DNA of 64,000 bases from Gloeobacter morelensis MG652769. Lineage in GTDB: Bacteria; Cyanobacteriota; Cyanobacteriia; Gloeobacterales; Gloeobacteraceae. Within the stretch, counting starts at the first letter, position 1; every line of letters begins with the position of its first letter. The notes beneath the pieces were generated by a model, which did no database searches, was not told the DNA's origin, and worked only from the letters and a program-made list of their open reading frames with translations. The translations under genes were made by a program, and so were the position numbers. Location: the NCBI RefSeq assembly GCF_021018745.1, contig NZ_CP063845.1, positions 1,736,001-1,800,000 on the forward strand, in the 5' to 3' direction. Shown piece by piece: positions 40,544 through 49,635 of this stretch.

Positions 40544-42436
40544 ATGGCAGAAGCAATGAACCGACGGGAAAGCGGGTACCGCAGGTGCGGTGCTCGCCGT
40601 TACCGCTTTGTAGGGTTTGCAGCGTTGCTTGCGGCGTTGCTTGCCGCCTGTGGGGGCACTGAGCGATCCGAGTTGCAGCCGCTGGCGGTCGAGCCGAACG
40701 GGACGAGCGTTTACGTGCAATCGATCGAGGCCAAGGGCGATCTCATTACCCTCGGCGTGCTTGCGATCAACGGCAGAAACGAGCCTGTCAAGCTCTCCGA
40801 AACGAACGACCCGGCGATGCTGCAGGACGAGTCGGGCAGCCAGTACTTCGCAGCCAAAGAGGACGTGGAAGTGCCGCCCCATACTGCCGCTGTGCTCAAA
40901 ATTCCTTTTGCCGGACCATTGGGCCGCGGCAGCGACAACCTGACGGTGCGCTTCAACCCCAGGTACGGCAACCGCTTCAACCGTCCGCAATTGACAGTCC
41001 AGGGTCTTCCCGGCAAGCAGGGTACGCTCATCGACTTTGCCACTCCTGTCAACCGCGAGGGTCCGCTGGAGCTTTCAGCGCACCACGCCAACGGCCTGAC
41101 CCTGGCGCTGGGAGGCATTCGCTTTACCGATCGCGACACGCGCGTCGCTTTTGAAGCGATTAACGGCAACGATCGCGAGATCTCCCTGTCCCGGCGCAGC
41201 GATTTACCCTATCTCGAAGACGGCCGCGCCAACCGCTACTATCTGGTGCCCCCGGCGAGCAATCCCCAGCTTCTAGTCTCAGGCAAGCAGAAGCTGGCGG
41301 GCGTGCTGCACTTTGCCGGCCGGGTACCCCAGGAGGTGGGACCGCTGACGCTGCACATCAACGAACGCTTCGGTAATCCCGACTGGAAAGAAGCGCGCGA
41401 TCCGCAGCTGCAGATAGCCGGCATCGCTGCGGCCCAGACCAGCGAAGTCGCTGTCCCCGCCGAGGGGAGCAAACCTGCCCCGGTAGCCTTTAGCGCACCG
41501 AAACTACCGGAAATCCAGCCGGTCTCGCTGCAGGTCAACCATCCAAACGGCACCGTGCTGCGGGTGAGCAGCGTCGCCTTTGCTCCCGACGCGGTAGTGC
41601 TCGACATGGCGGTGACCAATGGTCTGAAAGAACCGATTCAACTGAGTGGGGCTGGGGACATGCTGCTCACCGACGATCTGGGCAACCCTTACTTGCCTAC
41701 TCCACCTCCCGACAACCAGGCGCTCAACGTCGCCCCGGGCGCCACGCTCAAGGGCCGCTTCACCTTTCTGGGGCGAATTGCCCCGGGCGCTTCCAGGCTC
41801 ACCCTCACCACCAACAGCGTCTACGGCAACGACAACTGGAAGCTTGCCACCAAACCCAAGATGATCGTCGCAGGCATCCCCACGGGTCAGCCGCAGACTG
41901 TGGCGAGCGCCCCGCCGGCCAGTGCTCCGCAATCTGCCGCACCTCCCGTACCTGGGACCGACAATGCAGCGGCACCGTCTACTCCCGCCGAGAGCGTGCC
42001 GCAGGCGGCCGCTCCTGCTGCGCCGACACCCCCCCAGCCCCCGGCCGGCGGCGACGCGATCGAGGTCAATTTACAGACCAACCACCCGAACGGCTCGGTG
42101 ATGCGCCTCAGCAAAGTGACTTACAACGAAGACAACATTGCCCTGGAGATGACCGTCACCAACGGCCACGACGAACAGATTCAGCTCAACTACAGAGACG
42201 ACATGCTGGTGACAGACGATCTGGGCAACCGCTACAACCCGGCCCCACCCCCCAACAATCCGAAAGTGACCGTCAACCCCGGCGCTACGATCAAAGGCCA
42301 GTTCGTCTTCATCGGCCGCATCGCTCCGGGGGCGCGCAACATCACCCTCACCACCAACAGTGTTCTAGGCAGCGACTGGAAGCGCTCCGACCGGCCCAAG
42401 ATGATCCTCTCGGGCATTCCCGTGGGAGGTCTGTAA
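40544..42436 (+). CDS. Lipoprotein with four ~115-residue repeats
   Basis: The 630-residue protein starts with a lipoprotein signal ending LLAACGG. Four tandem copies of a ~115-residue beta-rich domain follow, each with a pattern like NHPNGTVLR..SV.F, a central VTNG..EPIQL, TDDLGN.Y, a Pro-rich turn, GRIAPGA..LTLTTNSVYG and the end P.M.[VL][AS]GIP. Repeats 3 and 4 are nearly identical in motifs; repeats 1 and 2 are diverged. A Pro/Ala-rich linker separates repeats 3 and 4. I chose ATG 40544, though ATG 40556 is possible. The OmpA-type gene starts 2 nt after the stop. The family is not recognised. Confidence 0.75.
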   Translation: MAEAMNRRESGYRRCGARRYRFVGFAALLAALLAACGGTERSELQPLAVEPNGTSVYVQSIEAKGDLITLGVLAINGRNEPVKLSETNDPAMLQDESGSQYFAAKEDVEVPPHTAAVLKIPFAGPLGRGSDNLTVRFNPRYGNRFNRPQLTVQGLPGKQGTLIDFATPVNREGPLELSAHHANGLTLALGGIRFTDRDTRVAFEAINGNDREISLSRRSDLPYLEDGRANRYYLVPPASNPQLLVSGKQKLAGVLHFAGRVPQEVGPLTLHINERFGNPDWKEARDPQLQIAGIAAAQTSEVAVPAEGSKPAPVAFSAPKLPEIQPVSLQVNHPNGTVLRVSSVAFAPDAVVLDMAVTNGLKEPIQLSGAGDMLLTDDLGNPYLPTPPPDNQALNVAPGATLKGRFTFLGRIAPGASRLTLTTNSVYGNDNWKLATKPKMIVAGIPTGQPQTVASAPPASAPQSAAPPVPGTDNAAAPSTPAESVPQAAAPAAPTPPQPPAGGDAIEVNLQTNHPNGSVMRLSKVTYNEDNIALEMTVTNGHDEQIQLNYRDDMLVTDDLGNRYNPAPPPNNPKVTVNPGATIKGQFVFIGRIAPGARNITLTTNSVLGSDWKRSDRPKMILSGIPVGGL

Positions 42437-42438
42437 AC

Positions 42439-43122
42439 ATGCACGCTGCCTTTTTGCTGCGAGCAAGCGCTGCGTCCCTGGTGCTGCTGTTGGTGGCCTG
42501 CGGCGACCGTTCCGCTCCAACCACCGCCGCGCGGCCAGGAGAACCGGCCGTCTCCACCCAGTCCATCGGCCGTGCGCTGGTTGCCCTCGACCCGAGCGAA
42601 GTGGCCCTCGTTCCTCCGACGGGCTCCGAGACCGCCGCGGACAGTGCCGGCGGTTCCGCCACCCGCAGCACCCAGATCGCAGCCTCCGAAACCCAGGTGG
42701 TCAACCAGATCCTCTCCGACTTCAACGCCCAGCGCACCGCCTCGGGGATTGTCGTCACCCTGCCGGAGGATATTCTCTTTGATTTTGACAAAGCCGATTT
42801 GCGGCCGAGCGCCCAGGCAGCACTCCAGAAGCTGGCCCAGGTGATCAATTTCTACAAAGATGCCCCGATCGCGATTTCGGGACACACCGACAGCAGGGGG
42901 GCCGACAGCTACAATCAGGGCCTGTCCGAGCGGCGGGCCGCAGCGGTGCGCTCGTACCTTGCGAACAATTTCAAGATCCCGACGGGTCGCCTCACAGCCC
43001 AGGGCCTGGGCGAGAGCAAGCCCGTTGCCCCCAACACCAAACCCGACGGCGCCGACGACCCGGCCGGCCGCCAGAAAAATCGCCGGGTCGAAATCTTGAT
43101 CAAAAACCGGGCGGGGCAGTGA
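42439..43122 (+). CDS. OmpA-family lipoprotein (peptidoglycan-binding)
   Basis: The 227-residue protein starts with a lipoprotein signal (LVLLLVACGDRS) and ends with an OmpA/MotB domain: VVTLPEDILFDFDKADLRPSA, ISGHTDSRGADSYNQGLSERRAAAVRSYL and GLGESKPVAPN, ending RRVEILIK. The domain binds diaminopimelate in peptidoglycan. The start lies 2 nt after the repeat-lipoprotein stop, so the two are translated together and probably work together at the outer membrane. A strong hairpin follows. Confidence 0.92.
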   Translation: MHAAFLLRASAASLVLLLVACGDRSAPTTAARPGEPAVSTQSIGRALVALDPSEVALVPPTGSETAADSAGGSATRSTQIAASETQVVNQILSDFNAQRTASGIVVTLPEDILFDFDKADLRPSAQAALQKLAQVINFYKDAPIAISGHTDSRGADSYNQGLSERRAAAVRSYLANNFKIPTGRLTAQGLGESKPVAPNTKPDGADDPAGRQKNRRVEILIKNRAGQ

Positions 43123-43152
43123 AAAAAGCCCGCAGCTGTTGCTGCGGGCTTT
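43122..43152. terminator. Bidirectional rho-independent terminator
   Basis: AAAGCCCGCAGC (43125-43136) and GCTGCGGGCTTT (43141-43152) form a perfect 12-bp stem with a TGTT loop. Six A precede it on the plus strand, so on the minus strand it is a textbook terminator for rpsB-tsf; it also ends the lipoprotein operon. Confidence 0.88.
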
Positions 43153-43170
43153 GTGGAAGTTGAAGCCGGG

Positions 43171-43830
43171 TTAAGCACCGCCGGTCTGAGCGGCCACTTC
43201 CTCAGCGAAGTTCTTCTCTTCTTTTTCGAGGCCCTCGCCCAGCACGAAGCGCGCGAAGCGGCGCACCTTGATATTTTCGCCAATCTTGGCGATCTTCTGG
43301 GTGATCAGTTCGCCGACGCTGATCGACTGGTCCTTGATAAAAGGCTGCTCCAAGAGCGCCCGCTCTTTGAAGAGCTTGTCGACCCGGCCCTGGGCAATCT
43401 GGGCGCGGATCTTCTCGGGTTTGCTGAGCAAGTCCTCGCGCTGGACCTCGATGGCCAGTTCGCGGTCTTTGATTTCTTGATCGACATCGTCGACCGAGAC
43501 GAACTCGACATTCGGGCTGGCGGCAATCTGCATAGCGATGTCGCGCACCAGTTGCTGGAACTCCTCGCCCTTGGCGACAAAATCGGTCTGGCAGTTGACC
43601 TCCACCAGTACGCCGATGCGACCGCCGGTATGAATGTAAGAACCGACCAGTCCCTCGGTTGCGACTTTGTCCTTGACCTTGCCGGCCTTCATGATGCCCT
43701 TCTTGCGCAACAGCTCGATCGCTTTTTCGAGATCGCCGTCGGCTTCAGCCAGCGCTTTTTTGCAGTCGAGTACGCCGACCTGGGTCTTCTCGCGCAGTTG
43801 CATGACCATTTGGGATGTGATTTCAGCCAT
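43171..43830 (-). CDS. tsf: Elongation factor Ts
   Basis: EF-Ts exchanges GDP for GTP on EF-Tu. The 219-residue protein has the signature LREKTQVGVLDCKKALAEADGD at the N-terminus, followed by KAIELLRKKG and GRIGVLVEVNCQTDFVA. Length matches the short cyanobacterial form. It lies 17 bp after rpsB in the same direction, the common rpsB-tsf operon. Confidence 0.97.
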   Translation of the reverse strand: MAEITSQMVMQLREKTQVGVLDCKKALAEADGDLEKAIELLRKKGIMKAGKVKDKVATEGLVGSYIHTGGRIGVLVEVNCQTDFVAKGEEFQQLVRDIAMQIAASPNVEFVSVDDVDQEIKDRELAIEVQREDLLSKPEKIRAQIAQGRVDKLFKERALLEQPFIKDQSISVGELITQKIAKIGENIKVRRFARFVLGEGLEKEEKNFAEEVAAQTGGA

Positions 43831-43847
43831 GGTGTTTGCCTCGCCAG

Positions 43848-44678
43848 TTATTCTTCTTCGTCGTCGAACGAGTAGAGCACTTCGCCTTTATCTTCCGATT
43901 CCGCCTCGGCGGGAGCGGGCACCGCCACCGCCGCCGCCGCCACTGCCACAGGGGCGGCGGCCGGCACCGGCTCCTCCTCGGAGAAATCTTCGAGCTGCCC
44001 GTGGCGACCTTCGTAGATGGCATCCGCCAACTTGCCCACAATGAGCCGGATCGAACGGATGGCGTCGTCGTTGGCCGGGATGCCCACGTCGGTGAGATCC
44101 GGGTCGCAATTGGTATCGAGAAGCGAGACGATCGGAATGTTGAGCCGGCGCGCTTCCATGACGGCGTTCTGCTCGCGGCGCTGATCGACCACCAGCAGAA
44201 TATCGGGCTTGCGGCGCATGTTCTTGAGGCCGCCCAGGTACTTGGTGAGCCGCTCCAGTTTCTTGCGCGTCACCGACGCTTCTTTTTTGGGCAGCAGATC
44301 GAGGGTGCCGTTGGCCTCCATAGTTTCGAGTTCTTTGAGCTGATCGACCGAGGTGCGGATCGTATCCCAGTTGGTGAGCATGCCGCCCAACCAGCGCTGG
44401 TTGACCCAGAACATCCCGCAGCGCTTGGCCTCCTGGGCGATGACGGGAGCCGCCTGGCGCTTGGTGCCCACGAAGAGAATTTTCTTGCCCTGGTCCGAAG
44501 CTTCGCGCAGATAGCTGTAGGCCTCGTCGAGCAGGTGGGCGGTCTGGGTGAGATCGATGATGTGAATGCCGTTGCGGTCGGTGAAGATATAGCGCCGCAT
44601 CTTTGGGTTCCAGCGGCGGGTTTGGTGTCCAAAATGGACACCGGCTTCCAGCATTTGCGGCAGCGAGACAACGCTCAT
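43848..44678 (-). CDS. rpsB: 30S ribosomal protein S2
   Basis: S2 binds the 30S head. The 276-residue protein shows [39 protein letters not shown] and [15 protein letters not shown], as usual, followed by an Ala/Val/Pro-rich C-terminal extension ending in acidic residues. I chose ATG 44678 because GGAG lies upstream. The leader contains a short inverted repeat (arms CACCC 44730-44734 and GGGTG 44743-44747), possibly a regulatory leader. Confidence 0.97.
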   Translation of the reverse strand: MSVVSLPQMLEAGVHFGHQTRRWNPKMRRYIFTDRNGIHIIDLTQTAHLLDEAYSYLREASDQGKKILFVGTKRQAAPVIAQEAKRCGMFWVNQRWLGGMLTNWDTIRTSVDQLKELETMEANGTLDLLPKKEASVTRKKLERLTKYLGGLKNMRRKPDILLVVDQRREQNAVMEARRLNIPIVSLLDTNCDPDLTDVGIPANDDAIRSIRLIVGKLADAIYEGRHGQLEDFSEEEPVPAAAPVAVAAAAVAVPAPAEAESEDKGEVLYSFDDEEE

Positions 44679-44849
44679 GTTTTTCTCCAATCGGGTTAAG
44701 CTTCCACCCCGAAGACACGCCCGAAGGCGCACCCGAATTTCAGGGTGTGCAGTGTAGTTAGCCAACCCAGTCTATCGGATAAGCGCCGCGCCCCGCCAGG
44801 GCGGCTCCCGCCGGGGCGATACTGGAAAGTGTTGCTGCCGGGCCGTTCT

Positions 44850-45782
44850 ATGCGCGTCGTCTACTTCGGCACCGCCGAATTTGCCGTTCCGACTCTCGAA
44901 GCGCTCCTCGCCGCCCCCGACATCGAGGTGGTCGCCGCCGTCAGCCAACCCGACCGCCCCCAGGGCCGCGGCAACAAGCTTACCCCCCCGCCGGTCAAAG
45001 CGATTGCCCAGAGCCGGGGTATCCCGGTATTTCAACCCGAACGGCTGCGCAAAGACCTGGAGGTTCTGGCCCATCTCGAAGCGATCCAGGCCGACTTTTT
45101 TGTGGTGGCGGCCTACGGCCAGATTCTGCCGCAGCGCGTACTCGATATGCCCGGGCGCGGTTGCATCAACGTGCACGGATCGCTGCTTCCCAAGTACCGG
45201 GGGGCCGCCCCGGTGCAGTGGGCCGTCTACCACGGCGAAAGCGAGACCGGCATCACCACCATGCTCATGGAGGCGGGCCTCGACACCGGTCCGATGCTCA
45301 AAAAAATCGCCGTGCCCATCGACGAGGACGCCACCGGCGAACAACTATTGGCCCAACTGGCCCACCTCGGTGCCGGGCTGCTGCTGGAGACGCTGCGCGC
45401 ATTCGACCGCATCACCCCCGAACCCCAGGACGACAGCCTCAGTTCCTACGCCCCCCTCATCGACAAAGGCGAGTACCTCGTCGATTGGGGCCAGTCCGCC
45501 CGCCAGATCCGAAACCAGATCCGGGCGTTTTATCCGTACACCCACACGTTCCACCGCGGCAGCCGCCTGCGGCTGCTCGCCGCTGAATTGACAAGCACTG
45601 GTTTAGAACAATTTCAGCCTTCCGCAATCATTCAGGTCATCAAATCCAGGGGATTCGAGGTCGCGACGGGCGACGGCGCGCTGTTGCTCACCAGGGTGCA
45701 GCCGGCCGGCGGCAAGGAGCAACCGGCCTGGGACTACGCCAATGGATGCCGCCTGATGCCTGGGGAGAGCTTGGGCCTCTAG
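44850..45782 (+). CDS. fmt: Methionyl-tRNA formyltransferase
   Basis: Fmt formylates Met-tRNAfMet with 10-formyl-tetrahydrofolate. The 310-residue enzyme shows [26 protein letters not shown], the catalytic [20 protein letters not shown] and [18 protein letters not shown] with the essential Asp. A smaller C-terminal domain follows. I chose ATG 44850 (MRVVYFGT). It is divergent from rpsB. Confidence 0.95.
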   Translation: MRVVYFGTAEFAVPTLEALLAAPDIEVVAAVSQPDRPQGRGNKLTPPPVKAIAQSRGIPVFQPERLRKDLEVLAHLEAIQADFFVVAAYGQILPQRVLDMPGRGCINVHGSLLPKYRGAAPVQWAVYHGESETGITTMLMEAGLDTGPMLKKIAVPIDEDATGEQLLAQLAHLGAGLLLETLRAFDRITPEPQDDSLSSYAPLIDKGEYLVDWGQSARQIRNQIRAFYPYTHTFHRGSRLRLLAAELTSTGLEQFQPSAIIQVIKSRGFEVATGDGALLLTRVQPAGGKEQPAWDYANGCRLMPGESLGL

Positions 45783-45876
45783 AGGTGGTGCACTCGCAAG
45801 GTGCCATGTCTTTGGCTGCTGCTGGCGCGTGCAAACAAGCCTGCTACACTGCTCAGTGTGTATCCCAGAGCACGCC

Positions 45877-46740
45877 ATGCCGCTGCTGAAAAATATCTTG
45901 CTTGCGATTGAAGAGTCCCCGGCGCCGGTGCAGATGCTCAAGGCGCTATTGGAGCTTCCCGGCAGCCGCGGGGCGCGGATTACCGCTTTGCACGTGGCCA
46001 AAAACGCCCCCTCCGCCCAGAAGCACGGCGACGATCTGGCCCGAGGGCGGCGGTTGCTCGAAAAGGCGGTGGCCGAGCTGGCCCTGGGCGCCGAGTACGA
46101 AGTGCGCACGATCTTGCGCACGGGCGATCCGAAGGACGTGGTCTGCCTGGTGGCCGAGGAAGTGGACTCTTCGCTGCTGCTCATGGGTTCGCGCGGCCTT
46201 AATAGTCTGGTAGCGATTCTCAAAAACTCGGTGAGCCAGTACGTCTTCCAGCGGGCTTCCTGTCCGATGCTGCTATTGCGCGACGGCTACTACGCCAACC
46301 GGATCAACCGCGTCGCTGTAGCCATTAGCGACACGATGGCCTCCAAGTACGCCCTGCAGACGGCTATCGAGCTGGTGCGCCAGGTGGATGGCGGCGAATT
46401 GTTGCTCATCCGCGTGCGCACCCGGCCGCTCGATCCGCGCGAAGCGGGCAAACTCGTCCAACCTGAAGAAGAAAGCCTGCTGCTGGCCACCGCCGCCGGG
46501 GTCGCCCGCCAGCAGGGGGTCGCCTGCCGTTCGATCTACGGCGTCGGCAGCCCCGGAGCCGAAATTTGCCGTCTGGCCGAAGACAACGGCGCCGACTTGC
46601 TGGTGCTGGGCTGCCAGGACCGCCGCCCGACCATCGCCAAGAACCTGCCCGATCTCGACCGGCTGCTGGGCAACTCGGTCTCCGATTACGTGCGCACCAA
46701 CGCGAACTGCCCGGTGCTGTTGCAAAAGACCGCCGAGTAG
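45877..46740 (+). CDS. Universal stress protein with two Usp domains
   Basis: The 287-residue protein has two Usp domains in tandem: LLKNILLAIEESPAPVQML ... LLMGSRGLNSLVAILKNSVSQYVF in the first, and INRVAVAISDTMASKYALQ ... LLVLGCQDRRPTI and RLLGNSVSDYVRTNANCPVLL in the second. The nucleotide-binding G-x2-G-x9-G(S/T) motif is nearly complete in the first domain (the last Gly is Asn) and degenerate in the second. It is probably cytosolic and may bind ATP weakly. Start is ATG 45877. Confidence 0.88.
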   Translation: MPLLKNILLAIEESPAPVQMLKALLELPGSRGARITALHVAKNAPSAQKHGDDLARGRRLLEKAVAELALGAEYEVRTILRTGDPKDVVCLVAEEVDSSLLLMGSRGLNSLVAILKNSVSQYVFQRASCPMLLLRDGYYANRINRVAVAISDTMASKYALQTAIELVRQVDGGELLLIRVRTRPLDPREAGKLVQPEEESLLLATAAGVARQQGVACRSIYGVGSPGAEICRLAEDNGADLLVLGCQDRRPTIAKNLPDLDRLLGNSVSDYVRTNANCPVLLQKTAE

Positions 46741-46750
46741 ATTCACCCGC

Positions 46751-46767
46751 GCCGCGACCGCCGCGGC
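46751..46767. terminator. GC-rich hairpin after the Usp gene
   Basis: GCCGCG (46751-46756) pairs with CGCGGC (46762-46767) around a 5-nt loop, 10 bp after the Usp stop. Short stem and no T-run, so the role is uncertain. A TATGAT box follows at about 46774. Confidence 0.35.
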
Positions 46768-46810
46768 AAGCGCCTATGATCAGAAATAGGCCCCACTTCG
46801 TTGCCTTTTG

Positions 46811-48106
46811 ATGGACTCGCTGGCAGTACAGCTCGGCCTGGTCTTTTTACTGATTGCAGTCAACGCCTTTTTTGCCGCGGCGGAGATCGCCTTGGTGTCG
46901 ATCAACCGGGCACGGCTGCAGGTGCTCATCGACGCGGGCAACCGCCGCGCCCGCCTAGTCGAGAAGCTCAGCGACGACAGTACCCGCTTTTTGGCCACCA
47001 TCCAGGTGGGGGTGACCTTTGCGAGTTTTTTCACCTCTGCCACCGCCGCAGTACAGCTGTCTGCGCCGCTTGCCGCCCTGCTGGTGCCACAGGTCGGCCC
47101 CTGGGGCGAACAGCTTGCCTTTTTTGTGGTGACGGCGGCGGTTTCGCTGCTGAGCTTGATTCTGGGCGAGCTTGTCCCCAAGCGCATCGCCTTGGGGTCG
47201 GCGGAGCAAGTGGCCCTCGCCGTCGCCTATCCGATCGACTGGTTGGCTCGGGTCAGCTCGCCGCTGGTGCGCTCACTGAGCGGGGTAACGGATCTCATCG
47301 TGCGCCTGAGCGGCCAGAACAAGCTGCCGTCGGAGGTGGGCATCACCCTCGCTGAGATCAAAAGCACCATCGACCTGGCGGAGGAGTCGGGAACGGTGGG
47401 CGAGCAGGAGCGGCGCATCATCTACGGCGCGGTGGCGCTCAACACCCGGCCGGTGCGCACGCTGATGGTGCCGCGCGTGCAACTGGTGAGCATTTCGGCA
47501 AACGCCAGCATCCCGGAGGCGCGTTCGATTGCCGCCCAGTCGGGCCACACCCGTCTGCCGGTCTACATCGAGACTATCGATACGATCATCGGCATCTTGC
47601 ACGCCAAGGATCTGCTCGCCCTCAACCCGGAGCAGGAGGCGACCCTCGCCGTGCGCGAAATCGCCCGACCAGTGCAGTTCGTGCCCGACAGCAAGCTCGC
47701 AGGCGGTCTGCTGCGGGAGATGCAGTTGCAGCGCACCCATCTGGTGGTAGTGGTAGATGAGTACGGCGGCACAGCCGGGGTGGTCACCCTCGAAGATTTG
47801 CTCGAAGAAATCGTGGGCGAAATCCGCGACGAATACGACGCCGAGGAAGAAACGGAGTATGAGCGTCTTGCGGACGGCTCGGGATTATTTCTGGCGCGCA
47901 CCAGCATCGCCACGGTCAACAACGTCCTTGACTACGAACTGCCGCGCGACAGCGCCCTCACCCTGCGCGGTCTGATGGAAGCGGCGCTGGAACGCGCCCC
48001 CAGGGAAGGCGAGCGCATCGAAGTCGACCGCTTCGAGCTGGAACTATTGCCCGACGGCCAGCGCATCGCCGTGCGCGCCCTACCGGAACCCGAGGAAGAA
48101 GAATAA
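46811..48106 (+). CDS. CNNM/CorC-type membrane protein with CBS domains
   Basis: The 431-residue protein has an N-terminal CNNM (DUF21) membrane domain with NAFFAAAEIALVSINRARL and LILGELVPKRIAL, a pair of CBS domains (about residues 200-330, including TLMVPRVQLV, RLPVYIETIDTIIGILHAKDLL and VVVDEYGGTAGVVTLEDLLEEIVGEI) and a C-terminal CorC/HlyC transporter-associated domain. Such proteins are linked to magnesium or cobalt efflux and are often misnamed haemolysins. ATG 46811 is the start. Confidence 0.93.
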   Translation: MDSLAVQLGLVFLLIAVNAFFAAAEIALVSINRARLQVLIDAGNRRARLVEKLSDDSTRFLATIQVGVTFASFFTSATAAVQLSAPLAALLVPQVGPWGEQLAFFVVTAAVSLLSLILGELVPKRIALGSAEQVALAVAYPIDWLARVSSPLVRSLSGVTDLIVRLSGQNKLPSEVGITLAEIKSTIDLAEESGTVGEQERRIIYGAVALNTRPVRTLMVPRVQLVSISANASIPEARSIAAQSGHTRLPVYIETIDTIIGILHAKDLLALNPEQEATLAVREIARPVQFVPDSKLAGGLLREMQLQRTHLVVVVDEYGGTAGVVTLEDLLEEIVGEIRDEYDAEEETEYERLADGSGLFLARTSIATVNNVLDYELPRDSALTLRGLMEAALERAPREGERIEVDRFELELLPDGQRIAVRALPEPEEEE

Positions 48107-48151
48107 TCACCCCGATTGCTGCCATCCCAACCGGCAACCGGAGCGTACATT

Positions 48152-48946
48152 ATGAAGATTATCCAAACTCTAAACGAACTGCTACGGAGCGATGTCATGG
48201 ACTGGACAGATGCGATTCGACTGCTGCACCCGATTTTAGCGGTGACTGCCGTCTTTCCCCTGCTGGGTGTCGTCTGCTACTTTGCCTGGCAGACGCGCCA
48301 GCGCCGGTTGCAACTGGCCGAGGGGGAAAAGAGCAAAATTCCTGCCACCAGCGGTCCAGAACACGTCAATATCGCCCGCTGGCTGGCCGGCGGCGTGGTG
48401 GTCCTTGCCCTACTTGGGATCGGTCGGCCGCTGTTTGGCAAAGCGCTCACAGACCAACTCTGGAGCGTCAATCCCCTGCTCTTTACCTTCATCCTCAGCA
48501 CTTTTGCCGTCACCGTGGCGGCCTTCGTGCTGCTCTACCGGGTGCGCGATCGCCTGCAGTCGGTCGTTTTCGCCGGGATCACGGCGGTGGGCATCCTCGT
48601 ACTCGGCTTTCAGGACGGCATCTTTCGGCGCGACGACATGTGGTACGCGTCGCACTTCTACCTCGGCATCACCGCGACCCTGCTGATGATCTTTTCGCTG
48701 GTCATTGTTCAGAATATCTATCAGGATCGTACCGGCCGCTGGCGCCAGGCCCACATCGTGCTCAACAGTATTGCCCTGCTGTTATTTGTCGGTCAGGGAA
48801 TCACCGGTGCGCGCGATCTACTGGAAATTCCCCTGGGCTGGCAGGAACCCTACGTCTACAAGTGCGACTTCGACAGACGCACCTGTGCGAGCCCGCCCGT
48901 CCAATCGCTGCGTGAATCCGAGGGGGCGCTTGCGGCAGGGCGTTGA
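48152..48946 (+). CDS. DUF4079-type membrane protein
   Basis: The 264-residue protein has about six membrane segments with a pattern seen in the DUF4079 family of cyanobacteria and plastids (LLHPILAVTAVFPLLGVVCYFAW, HFYLGITATLLMIFSLVIV, RQAHIVLNSIALLLFVGQGITGARDLLEIP). Conserved His near helix ends suggest cofactor binding, possibly haem, but this is an inference. GGAG lies upstream of ATG 48152. The Cys-containing tail (YKCDFDRRTC) is notable. Confidence 0.8.
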   Translation: MKIIQTLNELLRSDVMDWTDAIRLLHPILAVTAVFPLLGVVCYFAWQTRQRRLQLAEGEKSKIPATSGPEHVNIARWLAGGVVVLALLGIGRPLFGKALTDQLWSVNPLLFTFILSTFAVTVAAFVLLYRVRDRLQSVVFAGITAVGILVLGFQDGIFRRDDMWYASHFYLGITATLLMIFSLVIVQNIYQDRTGRWRQAHIVLNSIALLLFVGQGITGARDLLEIPLGWQEPYVYKCDFDRRTCASPPVQSLRESEGALAAGR

Positions 48947-49001
48947 TGGCCGAGGCCGCTCTGTTAAACTGAGGCCGGCCCGACGATACCCTTCGATTGC
49001 G

Positions 49002-49274
49002 ATGCAAAGACTGGACCCGGACGATCTGCAGATCATCGGCCGCGATCAAACGACAGCGATATTCTGGAAAGCCGCCGAGCTTTATAACAATCCCGGCGAT
49101 GCGATCGGCACCTTGAGCTTTGACGCCGCAGCCGGTCCGCTTGCTTCCCTGGTCCAGTACCAGAGGGCCGAGTACACGGCTGGCTCGATTTTCGAATCGC
49201 TCGAACCGGGGCAGGTCGTGCAATTGATGGAAGGGTATTTCGTTCTTGACGATGAAGATTTTCCGCTGTCCTGA
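49002..49274 (+). CDS. Small hypothetical protein
   Basis: The 90-residue protein (starting MQRLDPDDLQIIGRDQTTAIFWKAA in two parts) is slightly acidic, has no membrane segment or signal peptide, and ends DDEDFPLS. ATG 49002 is chosen as the first Met in good context. A second small gene follows about 80 bp later. No family is recognised; both may be conserved among cyanobacteria. Confidence 0.6.
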   Translation: MQRLDPDDLQIIGRDQTTAIFWKAAELYNNPGDAIGTLSFDAAAGPLASLVQYQRAEYTAGSIFESLEPGQVVQLMEGYFVLDDEDFPLS

Positions 49275-49353
49275 ATTTTGCGCCTTCAGGAGGAAGGAAC
49301 CGGAGAATAGGATTTTTACAATAAGACTTCTGCAAGCATTCTACGGATAAGCT

Positions 49354-49632
49354 ATGAGCAACGAAATGCACGCCGATCGCATCGAAGGTATGCCCGAACC
49401 GGCCTATAGTGAACTCGACCGCTGCGGCGAAGTCGACGTGCTGGAGGCGGCCATTACCCTCAAGCGCAAGCTCAAAATGGTGCTCAAAGGTTCCAACGAG
49501 CACTTTATTGTGATGCCAATCGATCTTGAGACCCGCGATGGCACCGAGTTTTTGCACTACGAGGCGGATCTGGAGCGCCGCTCAGTAGATATCAACACGA
49601 TCGCCACCGTCGAGGTCTTCGAGGTGGAGTAG
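49354..49632 (+). CDS. Small hypothetical protein
   Basis: The 92-residue acidic protein has a predicted beta-rich middle (KRKLKMVLKGSNEHFIVMPID) and ends with IATVEVFEVE. It contains no signal or membrane segment. It is convergent with secA, with 3 bp between stops. The function is unknown. Confidence 0.65.
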   Translation: MSNEMHADRIEGMPEPAYSELDRCGEVDVLEAAITLKRKLKMVLKGSNEHFIVMPIDLETRDGTEFLHYEADLERRSVDINTIATVEVFEVE

Positions 49633-49635
49633 CCC

